A stretch of 64,000 nt of DNA from Devosia sp. XK-2 (GCF_037113415.1 NZ_CP146608.1:3443001-3507000), one strand, 5' to 3'; shown: positions 25,039 through 34,268, counted from the stretch's first letter. A program made the numbers and translations. The notes: generated by a model not told the origin, from the letters alone.

Positions 25039-26640
25039 TTAATAGTCGATACGAAGCAGTGAGACGCCTTGTCGGGGCAGAGTGGTGACAAGGGTCGCAG
25101 CGCCAGAGGACGCATCAACCGTGCCGGTTTCGAGGACGGCGAGTTGACCTGCGGCCTCGAGTTTCCTGAAGTCCTCGCCGATCACCGATTGGGGCGAGCC
25201 CATGGCCTGCCAAACGCCGAATGAATTGGAGTGGTCCTTGTCCATGCGATAGTGGGTCAGCGTGTGCCGCCCCGCAGGCAGGTTGGACAGGCTCACGGTC
25301 ACATTGGCCGCACCGTCTTCCACATCGTCATCGTGATAGTTCCACACAAGGATCGAGACACCCCCATCATCGCGGGTGGCGACGGCGTTGACATCGGGCT
25401 GCTCGCGCACGCCATGTTCCATGATAGCCTGCACATCCAGCGCGTGGTCCGACGTTGCCTCGATCCACTCGCCCTTGAGCTTGCCGAGCATGCGGAAGCC
25501 ATTGAGTACGGCCTTGTCGACACCGTTCGTCGCCAGGTCGCGGAAGCCGTCATACCAGGGCTGGTCCTCGAACAGGAATGCCCAGGTGACGGCACCCTCG
25601 ATTTCGATGCCGGCACGCTGGCTGATCTCGTAGGTGCGGATCATGCTTTCCACCACATAGGCGCCATAAAGCGGACCATTGCGATAGCCGTTCTGCGGAT
25701 GGACCCGGGCCGAACAGGCCGCGCACCCTTCCGGATCGGATTCGCCGATAACGGTAGGCAGGTGCTTGAGGGTCGGGAATTCGTTGACAATGGCCAGATT
25801 GGCTTCGATGTCGCGAAGGTGCTTGTGCAGCCCCATGCGCACATGATCCTTCCAGATCACCGGATTGCCCTTGGCGTGAAAGGCGATGAAGTCGATGGGC
25901 GACTTGTTGTCGACGACATATTGCAGGAATTCGCGGAGGAATGCCTGGGCCTTTGGATTGTTGAAGGCGCCGCAGGTATGCGGGCCGCCGACACGCGCAC
26001 CAGGGAGGGCCGCCTTGATGGCCTTGGCAGTGACATCATACATATCGCAAAATTCGCGAACGGTGCCCTTCCAATAGAGCCCGTCAGGCTCGTTCCACAC
26101 CTCCCAGGGCCATGTCAGAACCTTGTCCTGGCCGTAGCGATCGGCCAGGTGTCGCGCCCAGGCATGGACAAGGTCGCCCCATTTCTTGAGGTCATTGGGG
26201 GGATTGGCCCATCCGGTCATGATGGTGGCGTACTTATCCTCGGGCGACCAATTGTGCTTATAGGGGCCGGGATCGTCGGACAGGGCTTCCGGCATGAAGC
26301 CCACCTGGATCAGAGGGATATTGCCGGCCTCGACATAGGCATCGAAGATCTGGTCCATAATGGTCCAGTCATAGACAGGATTGCCGTTCCCATCCTCCGT
26401 ATAGGCATTGGTCGAGCCCCATTTCAGCGCATATTTCCCGTCCCCTGACGTCAGCAAATTATGCGTGCGGATGCGGGGCGGCTCGGGGCTGAGTTCGGTC
26501 AGCTCCTTGAGCAGCTTCTTGCCATTGTCGGTATTTGTGTAATTCGGCTCGTCATAGCCGAACCAGTTCCACAATGGCCGATACGCGCCGCGGCTCGCGC
26601 CTGCATCGACCGCGATGCGGACGTCATAAGTCGCTGTCAT
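25039..26640 (-). CDS. GH39-like glycoside hydrolase, cytoplasmic
   Basis: 533 residues with no signal peptide. LWNWFGYDEPNYT at the N-terminus, PWEVWNEPDGLYW (about 178–190; acid/base Glu in WNEP) and TVIGESDPEGC (about 297; nucleophile Glu in GES) match clan A retaining enzymes. Overall layout is closest to GH39 beta-xylosidases/alpha-iduronidases, with a C-terminal beta domain. It would release monosaccharides from an imported oligosaccharide. Linkage and sugar are not predictable. ATG at 26640. Divergent from the ABC transporter, with operators between. Confidence 0.86.
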   Translation of the reverse strand: MTATYDVRIAVDAGASRGAYRPLWNWFGYDEPNYTNTDNGKKLLKELTELSPEPPRIRTHNLLTSGDGKYALKWGSTNAYTEDGNGNPVYDWTIMDQIFDAYVEAGNIPLIQVGFMPEALSDDPGPYKHNWSPEDKYATIMTGWANPPNDLKKWGDLVHAWARHLADRYGQDKVLTWPWEVWNEPDGLYWKGTVREFCDMYDVTAKAIKAALPGARVGGPHTCGAFNNPKAQAFLREFLQYVVDNKSPIDFIAFHAKGNPVIWKDHVRMGLHKHLRDIEANLAIVNEFPTLKHLPTVIGESDPEGCAACSARVHPQNGYRNGPLYGAYVVESMIRTYEISQRAGIEIEGAVTWAFLFEDQPWYDGFRDLATNGVDKAVLNGFRMLGKLKGEWIEATSDHALDVQAIMEHGVREQPDVNAVATRDDGGVSILVWNYHDDDVEDGAANVTVSLSNLPAGRHTLTHYRMDKDHSNSFGVWQAMGSPQSVIGEDFRKLEAAGQLAVLETGTVDASSGAATLVTTLPRQGVSLLRIDY

Positions 26641-26704
26641 CTGAATTTCTCCACCCTTGAACCCGGGACAAGATCGCCACTCCGGGCGGCAATCATCGAT
26701 ATAT

Positions 26705-26736
26705 AGCCTATCGCCACACTCTAGTTTGTCAATAAT
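26705..26736 (-). promoter_or_regulatory. Promoter plus GntR operator for the glycosidase gene
   Basis: Minus strand: TTGACA (26732–26727), 16 bases, then TAGGCT (26710–26705). This is the same arrangement as at the dehydratase promoter, with the -35 again inside the 11-base motif (plus strand TTGTCAATAAT, 26726–26736). The predicted leader is about 58 bases. Confidence 0.65.
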
Positions 26737-26799
26737 ATAGATCGAGATTCGAGCCAGAACAGCGCAAAACCACGATTAATCCGAACAGCAGACGCATTT

Positions 26800-26843
26800 T
26801 TGTCGATAATCCTGTTGCTCTGGCGCCGGAAATTGTCGATAAA
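26800..26843. promoter_or_regulatory. Two further operator copies before the ABC transporter
   Basis: TTGTCGATAAT at 26800–26810 and TTGTCGATAAA at 26833–26843, same orientation and 33 bp apart (about three turns). They lie 123–166 bases before the binding-protein ATG. With the copy at 26726 they make the 325-base gap 26641–26965 a dense control region. No small gene is seen in the gap. Confidence 0.6.
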
Positions 26844-26965
26844 GGGCGCGGACCGGGGTTGCAGGAGGAGTCTGTGCGCTCCGTGTCGAAACAAGGAAGG
26901 CGGCCGAGCCGGGCATTGGCGTCCGGCAGTCGCTGTCCGCTAAGCGGGCTTCAGGAGGATCGACC

Positions 26966-28855
26966 ATGCTATTGAACAAGCTGGCCGCAGCCGCACTTGC
27001 CATCGCCGCGTCGGTGATGCCGGTTGCCGCCCAGGATTTTATTGCGGGCATTCCCCGCGAAGAGGCGCTGATCATTCAGGGGCCAGCGGCCCAGAATGCC
27101 GAATGGTTCAATCTATGGGCCCCCGGCGGTGGCGCCAGCAATAATGGTCTGCAGCAGCTCACCGCCGACACATTCTGGTTCATCAATCCCGATGGCACGG
27201 GCGATGCGGCCTGGACCAACGCCCTGGCCTCGGACAAGCCGATATATAATGAGGACTTCACCGAGATGACGGTGAAGCTCAAGGAGGGCATCTATTGGAG
27301 CGATGGCGTCGAATTCACGTCTGACGACGTCGTCTATACCGTCGAGACCCAGATCGCGCATCCGGGCATGGGCTGGAGCGCGCCCTTCACCGTCAATGTG
27401 GACAGCGTTGAGGCGCCGGATCGCAATACCGTGGTCTTCAAGCTCAAGGCACCCAATTCCCGCTTCCACACGCTTTTCACCGTGCGCTGGAACGCGGCCT
27501 GGATCATGCCCAAGCATGTCTTTGAAGCGGTGGACGATCCACTCACCTACAATAACAATCCGCCGGTCTCGCTCTCGGCCTATCAGCTCCACAGCTATGA
27601 CACGGCTGGCAATTGGGTGATCTGGAAGCTGCGCGACGACTGGCAGCGCACCTCAATCGGCATGGAGCTGAGCCAGGAGCCGGAGGTCAAATACGTCGTC
27701 TACCGCAATGCCGGTAACCCGGATGCGCGCGTCATCGAGCAGATGAACCACAATCTCGACGTGATCAACGACATTGCTCCCGAAGGCATGTTCACCATCG
27801 CCCGCGATGCCGGCGAGAACACCAGATACTGGTTCCCCGGCTTCCCCTTTGCCCATCCCGATCCGACACTGCCTTCCGTGCTGTTCAATCATCAGCGCGA
27901 ACCCTTTGCCGACAAGGATGTGCGCTGGGCCCTGGCGCTGATGATCGATATCCGCTCGGTATCCATGGGCTCCTATCGCGGCGCGGCCAATCTGGCAGCG
28001 CTCTCGACCCCGCCCACCGGCACAGCCATTACCGATTATTATGTACCGATGCAGGACTGGCTCGCCAATTTCGAGCTCGATACCGGCAATGGCACCATCA
28101 AGCCCTATGACCCGACCATTTCCGAACAGATCGCAGCGCTGGTGAAGCCGCAATGGGGCGACAGCATCCCCGACGATACCGACCAGCTCAAGCGCATGTT
28201 CGGTTTCGGCTGGTGGAAACAGGATCCCGCCGCTGCCACAGCCCTGCTGCAAAAGGCCGGTTTCACCAAGAACGGCAATCAGTGGCTCAAGCCCGACGGG
28301 ACCCCTTTCACCATCAAGCTGATGGTCGAGGGTGACAATATCCCGACCCTGGCCCGCGCCGGCACCATCATCGCCCAGCAATGGTCGATGGAAGGCATCC
28401 AGACCACGGTCGATGTGGCCGGCCCCACCAATGGCCAGCGCCTGGGCGGCGGTGACTTCGACGTCGCCATCTACTGGACGGTCGAGACCTGGGGCGGTCA
28501 CCCCGACCTCTCCTTCTTCCTCGAAAGCTATCACTCGGACTTCATCAAGCCGCCGGGTGAAACACAGCCGCCGCGCAACCTGACGCGTTGGGAAGACGAA
28601 CGCCTCGATGCCATCATCGAAGCCAACCGCACGGTAAACTTCGACTCGCCTGAGGTCGCCGAACTCGGCATGGACTATCTCAAGCTGGCCGTGGAAGAGA
28701 TGCCGTTCATTCCGCTCATGGCCTACAATAAGTTCGCGCCGTTCGACACCACCTATTGGACCGGCTATCCGAGCGCCGCTGATCCCTATTCGGCCTCCGG
28801 TCCGTTCTGGTCGAACCTGCGCTACATGATCGTCGCGCTCAAATCGGCCCAATAG
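26966..28855 (+). CDS. ABC transporter solute-binding protein, family 5 (oligopeptide/oligosaccharide)
   Basis: 629 residues with a signal peptide (…IAASVMPVAAQ). MTVKLKEGIYWSDGVEFTSDDVVYT (about 90–114) is the family 5 signature, and several Trp-rich segments suit carbohydrate stacking. Family 5 proteins bind peptides, nickel or, in several bacteria, plant-derived oligosaccharides. The neighbouring glycosidase points to the last. ATG at 26966 has AGGAGG seven bases upstream. First gene of a five-gene operon. Confidence 0.93.
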   Translation: MLLNKLAAAALAIAASVMPVAAQDFIAGIPREEALIIQGPAAQNAEWFNLWAPGGGASNNGLQQLTADTFWFINPDGTGDAAWTNALASDKPIYNEDFTEMTVKLKEGIYWSDGVEFTSDDVVYTVETQIAHPGMGWSAPFTVNVDSVEAPDRNTVVFKLKAPNSRFHTLFTVRWNAAWIMPKHVFEAVDDPLTYNNNPPVSLSAYQLHSYDTAGNWVIWKLRDDWQRTSIGMELSQEPEVKYVVYRNAGNPDARVIEQMNHNLDVINDIAPEGMFTIARDAGENTRYWFPGFPFAHPDPTLPSVLFNHQREPFADKDVRWALALMIDIRSVSMGSYRGAANLAALSTPPTGTAITDYYVPMQDWLANFELDTGNGTIKPYDPTISEQIAALVKPQWGDSIPDDTDQLKRMFGFGWWKQDPAAATALLQKAGFTKNGNQWLKPDGTPFTIKLMVEGDNIPTLARAGTIIAQQWSMEGIQTTVDVAGPTNGQRLGGGDFDVAIYWTVETWGGHPDLSFFLESYHSDFIKPPGETQPPRNLTRWEDERLDAIIEANRTVNFDSPEVAELGMDYLKLAVEEMPFIPLMAYNKFAPFDTTYWTGYPSAADPYSASGPFWSNLRYMIVALKSAQ

Positions 28856-28860
28856 TGCCT

Positions 28861-28892
28861 GCGGGCGGGGTCACAAGGCCCCGCCCGCTTTT
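28861..28892 (+). terminator. Intercistronic hairpin after the binding-protein gene (partial terminator)
   Basis: Perfect ten-base stem GCGGGCGGGG/CCCCGCCCGC, eight-base loop, then TTTT. It lies five bases after the binding-protein stop and before the permease genes. The short T run suggests partial termination or message protection, giving more binding protein than membrane parts. Confidence 0.65.
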
Positions 28893-28919
28893 CACCACAC
28901 ATACCAGAGCGGACCCCCG

Positions 28920-29924
28920 ATGGACGGCTTTGCCAAATATCTCGGCCGGCGCCTCTTCCAGTTCTTCCTTGTGATTTTTCTGGGTGTTTCGCTGGCCTTC
29001 CTGATCACCAATCTCTCACCGGTCGACCCGGTGGAGCAGTCAGTGGCCCTGATGACCAATTTCGGTGCAACCGATCCGCGCTCGGTCGAGCTGATGCGCC
29101 AGGCATTGCAGGAACTCTATGGCCTGCAGGGTTCCATGCTCGAGCAATATCTGGCGTTCTGGGGCCGCGTCATTCGTGGCGATTTCGGGCCATCCCTGTC
29201 CGCCTTCCCCACCCCGGTCATGTCGCTGATCATGGGCGCATTGCCCTGGACCATCGGCCTGCTCACCCTGTCGCTGGTGATCAGCTGGAGCCTGGGCAAT
29301 CTGCTCGGCGCGCTGGCCGGCTATTATCGCTCAAATCTGCTCCTGAAGCTCTCGGGCGCCGCCGTCATGGCGCTGCATCCGGTGCCCGCCTATATTATCG
29401 GGCTGTGCCTGCTGCTGGCCTTCGGTTTCATCTGGCCCATCCTGCCCATATCGGGCGGCGCGCAGATGAATTTGCAGCCCGGCCTGACGCTCGATTATCT
29501 GCGCTCGCTGATCCTGCACGGCACTTTGCCCGCACTGACCCTGGTGTTTGTTGGGCTGGGCAGCTGGTTCATTTCCATGCGCTCGCTGGTCTCCAACATC
29601 GTCACCGATGACCATGTGGTCTATGCCGAGCTTGGTGGCGTGTCCTCCAACAAGATCTTCTCCCAATATGTGGCGCGCAATGCCCTGCTGCCGCAATTGA
29701 CGGGTCTGGCCCTCAGCCTGGGCAATGTCTTTGGCGGGGCCGTGATCACCGAATTCCTGTTCAACTATCCCGGCGTCGGCCGGTTGATGATCCAGGGCAT
29801 CTACCGGGGCGACTATGCCCTGGTGCTCGGGGTCACCACCATTTCGATCATCGCCGTCGCCGTTGCCGTATTCATCATCGATCTGATCTATCCGCTGATC
29901 GATCCGCGCGTGAGGCTGAGCTGA
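28920..29924 (+). CDS. ABC transporter permease, DppB/OppB-like
   Basis: 334 residues with about six membrane helices. It shows the N-terminal LGRRLFQFFLVIFLGVSLAFLI of DppB-type subunits and the coupling-loop segment around YAELGGVSSNKIFSQYVARNALLP (about 235–258). It forms the transmembrane channel with the next gene product. Three bases separate its stop from the next ATG. The insert LYGLQGSMLEQYLAFWGRVIRGDFG is typical of the family's periplasmic loop. Confidence 0.93.
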   Translation: MDGFAKYLGRRLFQFFLVIFLGVSLAFLITNLSPVDPVEQSVALMTNFGATDPRSVELMRQALQELYGLQGSMLEQYLAFWGRVIRGDFGPSLSAFPTPVMSLIMGALPWTIGLLTLSLVISWSLGNLLGALAGYYRSNLLLKLSGAAVMALHPVPAYIIGLCLLLAFGFIWPILPISGGAQMNLQPGLTLDYLRSLILHGTLPALTLVFVGLGSWFISMRSLVSNIVTDDHVVYAELGGVSSNKIFSQYVARNALLPQLTGLALSLGNVFGGAVITEFLFNYPGVGRLMIQGIYRGDYALVLGVTTISIIAVAVAVFIIDLIYPLIDPRVRLS

Positions 29925-29927
29925 GCC

Positions 29928-30785
29928 ATGTTCAAGATTCTGCGCGACCTTTTGCGCTACAATATCGAATTCGCCATCGGCTTCGTGCTGACCTTGGCCA
30001 TCTTTCTGTTCGCGCTCGCCCATTTCTGGGCGCCGCTTCCGGACACCGCCATCTATCTCCTGCCGCCCGACATGCCGCCATCGGCCCAATACTGGTTCGG
30101 CACCACTTCGCGTGGCCAGGATGTGCTTTGGCAGATGAGCTCGGCGATCTGGAACACGATGCTGTTCGGTCTCACCGTTACAATACTCAGCCGTCTCCTG
30201 GCCGTCGCCATCGGCATGCTCTCGGGCTATCTCGGCGGCCGCTGGGACCAGGCGCTGATGACGCTCAACGACACCATGATCGCCCTGCCCAATATTCCCA
30301 TCCTGCTGCTGGTCTATTTCGTCATGCGCGACTCGATGAGTTGGCCGGTTCTGGCCGCGACGGCCGCATTATTGGGCTGGAACTATGATGCCCGCCTCAT
30401 CCGCTCGGTCACGCTGAGCCTGCGCAGCCGCGAATTTACCCGCCATGCCGTTTTTGCCGGCATGAGCGTGCCGCAAATCCTGGTGCGCCAGCACCTGCCT
30501 TACGTGATGCCGGTCATCTTCTTTACGGCGATGAACAATCTCATCTGGGCCATTGGCCTCGAAGTCACCCTGTCCGTGCTGGGCTTTTCCGACATCAACC
30601 GCCCCACCATTGGCGGCATGATCTATTGGGCCAACCAGCACCAGGCCATCATTGCCGGTATCTGGTGGTGGATCGCCTTCCCCATCATCGCCATTGTCCT
30701 ACTGTTCCTCGGCCTGTTCCTGCTCGCCATATCGGTCAATGAATATATCGATCCGCGCAGCCGCCTGAGCCGGATGGGAGCCTGA
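29928..30785 (+). CDS. ABC transporter permease, DppC/OppC-like
   Basis: 285 residues. N-terminal helix (about 14–36), then WFGTTSRGQDVLWQM, a degenerate form of the DppC motif GTDxxGRD. Further helices and the coupling segment FTRHAVFAGMSVPQILVRQHLP (about 165–186) follow. Partner of the DppB-like permease. The stop is two bases before the ATG of the ATPase gene, so the genes are co-translated. Confidence 0.92.
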   Translation: MFKILRDLLRYNIEFAIGFVLTLAIFLFALAHFWAPLPDTAIYLLPPDMPPSAQYWFGTTSRGQDVLWQMSSAIWNTMLFGLTVTILSRLLAVAIGMLSGYLGGRWDQALMTLNDTMIALPNIPILLLVYFVMRDSMSWPVLAATAALLGWNYDARLIRSVTLSLRSREFTRHAVFAGMSVPQILVRQHLPYVMPVIFFTAMNNLIWAIGLEVTLSVLGFSDINRPTIGGMIYWANQHQAIIAGIWWWIAFPIIAIVLLFLGLFLLAISVNEYIDPRSRLSRMGA

Positions 30786-30787
30786 AC

Positions 30788-31804
30788 ATGCTTGATACTC
30801 TCCAGGCGCCGACCACCACCAATTCCGTGCTGCGCGTCGAAGGCCTCAAGGCCTATTATCAGATGAACTATTTTGGCGTCCGCCGCGAAGTGCGCGCCGT
30901 CGATGATGTCAGCCTGACCATCAACCGCAACGAAATCTACGGCATTGCCGGCGAGTCCTCGTCCGGAAAGTCCTCATTGATCAAGACCATTGCCGGCGCG
31001 ATCACGCCGCCTTTGCGGGTCGTGGAAGGCTCGGTCAAATTCGAATTCGGCGATCGCACCCTCGATGTCTATGCTGATCCGCGGGCCATGAAGGCGGCGC
31101 GTTGGCAGAATTTGAGCTACATCATGCAAGGCTCGATGAACGTGCTCAATCCGGTGCGCCGGGTCAAGCACGCCTTCTACGACTTTGCTTTCAAGCATAT
31201 GGGGCTGTCCGAGACGGCTTTTCGGGCGCGCGTCGAGACACATCTCGAGCGCATTGGTCTGGACCCGCGCGTACTTGAATCCTTCCCCCACCAACTCTCA
31301 GGCGGCATGCGACAGCGCCTGACCATCGCGCTGGCCACGGTCTGCGAGCCTGACTTCATCATTGCCGACGAACCCACCACCGCGCTCGATGTGCTGGTGC
31401 AGCAGGATGTGCTGGCCTTGATCAAGGATATCCAGCAGCGCATGGGCGCATCCATCATCTTTGTGACCCATGACATGACAGTGCATGCCGCCATCGCGGA
31501 CCGGATCGGCATTGTCTATGCCGGGCGGCTGGTGGAAGAAGGGCCGACGCTCGACGTATTCCGCCACCCGCAACACCCCTATACGGCACATCTGATTTCG
31601 AGCCTCCCCCGGATTGGCGACAACAAGAAGCGCAGCGCATTGCCGGGAAAACCGCCCAATCTGGCCGAGCCCCCCAGCGGCTGCCGTTTCCATCCGCGCT
31701 GCCCGCTGGCCGTGGACAAGTGCAAAAGCGAAAATCCGCCTCTCGTGGCGCGGCAAACCGGCCGCGTCGCTTGCTGGCGCGCCGGGGAGGTGCAGGTCGC
31801 ATGA
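30788..31804 (+). CDS. ABC transporter ATP-binding protein, DppD/OppD-like
   Basis: 338 residues. The Walker A region is GESSSGKSSL (about 57–66, Gly replaced by Ser within it), then signature LSGGMRQRL, Walker B FIIADEPTTALD and switch HD in FVTHDM. The C-terminal cysteine region CRFHPRCPLAVDKC (about 299–312) is the oligopeptide-type extension, often binding an iron–sulfur cluster. Hydrolyses ATP to drive import. Four-base overlap with the next gene. Confidence 0.94.
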   Translation: MLDTLQAPTTTNSVLRVEGLKAYYQMNYFGVRREVRAVDDVSLTINRNEIYGIAGESSSGKSSLIKTIAGAITPPLRVVEGSVKFEFGDRTLDVYADPRAMKAARWQNLSYIMQGSMNVLNPVRRVKHAFYDFAFKHMGLSETAFRARVETHLERIGLDPRVLESFPHQLSGGMRQRLTIALATVCEPDFIIADEPTTALDVLVQQDVLALIKDIQQRMGASIIFVTHDMTVHAAIADRIGIVYAGRLVEEGPTLDVFRHPQHPYTAHLISSLPRIGDNKKRSALPGKPPNLAEPPSGCRFHPRCPLAVDKCKSENPPLVARQTGRVACWRAGEVQVA

Positions 31805-32634
31805 GCGCGCTTCTCGAGCTTAAAAACGTCAACAAGGACTATCGGATCGGTGGATTTTTCGACCGCGCCACGCTGCGCGCCGTCAAGAATGTCAGCTTCA
31901 CCCTGGACGAGGACAGGCCGGAAATCTTCACCATTGTCGGAGAGTCCGGCAGCGGCAAGACCACAACGGCGCGCATGATCCTGGGAGATGAAACGCCAAC
32001 CAGCGGCACTTTGCGGTTCATGGGGCAGGATATCGCCGCGATCCGCGGCCGCGCTGACAGACTCAAATTCATGGCCCGGGCACAGCCCATCTTTCAGAAC
32101 CCGTTCGAAGCATTCAATCCGCTGACGGCCATCGACTATTTCCTGTTCTCGACGGCAAAGCGCTTTCTGGGCCTCAAGGACAAGACCGCGATAGATGCAG
32201 CGACCGACAAGGCCCTCAACCATGTGGGCCTGTCGCTGGCCGAAGTGCGCGGGCGCTATTCGCATGAGCTCTCCGGTGGGCAATTGCAGCGTATCGCGGT
32301 GGCCCGCGCGCTGATCCCGGAGCCCAAGCTGATCGTTGCCGACGAACCGGTATCCATGGTTGATGCGTCGCTGCGCATGTCGATCGTCAATCTTTTCCGT
32401 GACCTCAGGGACCGGTTGGGCGTATCGATCATCTACATCACCCATGACCTCTCGACGGCCTATTACATTTCCGACCGCGTCATCATCATGCACAGGGGAG
32501 ATGTGGTGGAAGCGGGCGTGGCCCAGGACGTGCTGGGCAATCCGCAACATGCCTATTCAAAAGCATTGAGCCGGGCCGTGCTGCCGCCGGATCCTGAAGC
32601 GGCCCGCAAGATCATCATGGCCAAGATCACCTAG
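31801..32634 (+). CDS. ABC transporter ATP-binding protein, DppF/OppF-like
   Basis: 277 residues. Walker A GESGSGKTT (about 45–53), signature LSGGQLQRI, Walker B LIVADEPVSMVD and YITHDLSTAYYI. It lacks the C-terminal cysteine motif of its partner, which is usual for the shorter subunit. ATG at 31801 overlaps the DppD-like stop; the frame is open upstream inside that gene. Last gene of the oligosaccharide transporter operon. It ends 49 bases before the convergent HAD gene; no clear terminator is seen between. Confidence 0.94.
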   Translation: MSALLELKNVNKDYRIGGFFDRATLRAVKNVSFTLDEDRPEIFTIVGESGSGKTTTARMILGDETPTSGTLRFMGQDIAAIRGRADRLKFMARAQPIFQNPFEAFNPLTAIDYFLFSTAKRFLGLKDKTAIDAATDKALNHVGLSLAEVRGRYSHELSGGQLQRIAVARALIPEPKLIVADEPVSMVDASLRMSIVNLFRDLRDRLGVSIIYITHDLSTAYYISDRVIIMHRGDVVEAGVAQDVLGNPQHAYSKALSRAVLPPDPEAARKIIMAKIT

Positions 32635-32683
32635 CAGGCGGCCTTGGCAACAATTGCGCATCGCCAAAGCTGACTGACGCACG

Positions 32684-33481
32684 CTATCGGCGACGTGCAA
32701 GATCGTGTTGGACGGTCCTGGCGGCGACAATTGCTTTTGCAATGGCCGCAAAGCCAAGGCCGGCTTCGTCGGCAGCAATCCAGCGCGGCCGGGCCGAAAG
32801 CTGCGGCAGGATCGGCAGGATATTGGCCACCCCGAACGAGTTCTGGATCAATGCGAACATGGGCGCGTCATTGCGCGAATCGCCGACAAAGCTGACCTGA
32901 CGGCTCAAATCCGCCACACCAATCCCCATTCGCTGTAACAGGCGCTCGCTCATGGTCCGCTTGTTATACGACCCCAGCCAGGTGTTGATATGCACCGAAC
33001 TGATGGCCACGCTGCCACCAATGGCCCGGATGCGCTCGGCCAGACGGTCCACTTCGGCGGGCGGGGCGTCGATAATGTCGATGGCAACATCGGCGAGGCG
33101 AAGCCTCTGGTCATGTGCGAGGCGAAAAGCGCCCAAAAGCGGATGGATATCCGCCAGGTGCTTCGATTGACGTTCGGCCTGGCGGGCTTCATCATCCCAG
33201 AATTCAATATCAACGCGGTTTTGCCGGGCGGTCATGCTGAAGGCGCCGCTCTCCCCGATCACGGCGGCGACGGGCCATGCGCGCACGATATGCTCGCACC
33301 AGCCCGCCGACCCCCCGGTCACCGGAACGACGGCAATACCCGCATCGCTCAAATCCCACAGGGCCTGATAGGTCTGGGGCAGCAGGCGGCCGCCCGTTGT
33401 CAGGGTGTCGTCAATGTCGGTGAACACCAGGCGGATATCGCGCAGGTCTTCACTTTCCGGCCCCGAACCAAGAAAGCTCAT
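32684..33481 (-). CDS. HAD-superfamily hydrolase (Cof/MPGP-type phosphatase)
   Basis: 265 residues. Motif I VFTDIDDTLT (about 19–28) has the two catalytic Asp; motif II is VVPVTGGS, and GDSRNDAPMF (about 200–209) is motif IV. The cap region is of the IIB type seen in mannosyl-3-phosphoglycerate and sugar phosphatases. Last gene of the ugp operon, overlapping the DeoR gene by four bases. A role in removing phosphate from a glycerol-phosphate-derived compound is inference. Confidence 0.85.
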   Translation of the reverse strand: MSFLGSGPESEDLRDIRLVFTDIDDTLTTGGRLLPQTYQALWDLSDAGIAVVPVTGGSAGWCEHIVRAWPVAAVIGESGAFSMTARQNRVDIEFWDDEARQAERQSKHLADIHPLLGAFRLAHDQRLRLADVAIDIIDAPPAEVDRLAERIRAIGGSVAISSVHINTWLGSYNKRTMSERLLQRMGIGVADLSRQVSFVGDSRNDAPMFALIQNSFGVANILPILPQLSARPRWIAADEAGLGFAAIAKAIVAARTVQHDLARRR

Positions 33482-34248
33482 CCATCCGTCCCGCAGCGTT
33501 CCACATGGATGCCGGCCGCGTCCAGGGCGTCACGCGCCCGCCCCTGGTCCGGTAGCTTATCGGTATAGAAATGGGACACGGCCGAAAATGGCGCGACGCG
33601 CACCGAGGCATCCCGCGTCCACTTGCTGGCATCGGCGACCAGAAACTGCTGGCGCGCGTTTTCGATCAGCTTCATGGTCACCTGCGCCTCCGAATAGCTG
33701 AAGTCGAGTATGCCTTTGGCTGCGTCCAGGGCGCCGGCGCCGATCACGGCATGTGACGCATAGAATTTGTCGAAATAGTGCAGGACATCGGCCCCCACCA
33801 CGTCGCGGTCATTGTGACGCAGAATGCCGCCCGTCATATGCACTTCGATCTGGGGGGCCCCGCTCAGCGTCAGAACAACATCGATATTATTGGTCACGAC
33901 GCGCAGCGCGCCATGCTCGCGCAGAGCCGCAGCGACAAACTGCACCGTGCTGCCGATCCCCATAAAGACCGTGGAGCCGGACGGGATGGCCGCAGCGACG
34001 TGCCGCCCTATGGCGCGTTTCGCCCCGGCATTGAGCGCGGCGCGGGCATTGACCGAAATGTTCCTCGCCCCGACCGGAACGTCGACACCGCCGTGAAAGC
34101 GGCGCGCGAAACCCTGATCACAAAGCGCATTGATGTCGCGCCGGATGGTCTGGGTCGTCAACTCATAGCGCTCGGCCAGCTGCTCGATATATTGAGCACC
34201 CTCGGCCTCGATCAGGGTCAGAATATTGCGTTGTCGGTCCGACAGCAT
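33478..34248 (-). CDS. DeoR/GlpR-family repressor
   Basis: 256 residues. The N-terminal DeoR helix-turn-helix RQRNILTLIEAEGAQYIEQL … TTQTIRRDINALCDQGFARR is followed by the phospho-sugar-binding DeoRC domain (VFMGIGSTVQFVAAAL, DISYSEA-like DFSYSEAQVTMK). GlpR-type members repress glycerol-3-phosphate genes until the sugar phosphate binds. Location within the ugp operon makes this the likely regulator; candidate operators lie at 39351 and 39478. Confidence 0.93.
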   Translation of the reverse strand: MLSDRQRNILTLIEAEGAQYIEQLAERYELTTQTIRRDINALCDQGFARRFHGGVDVPVGARNISVNARAALNAGAKRAIGRHVAAAIPSGSTVFMGIGSTVQFVAAALREHGALRVVTNNIDVVLTLSGAPQIEVHMTGGILRHNDRDVVGADVLHYFDKFYASHAVIGAGALDAAKGILDFSYSEAQVTMKLIENARQQFLVADASKWTRDASVRVAPFSAVSHFYTDKLPDQGRARDALDAAGIHVERCGTDG

Positions 34249-34268
34249 GACCGTAGCCGCCCCCTCTC

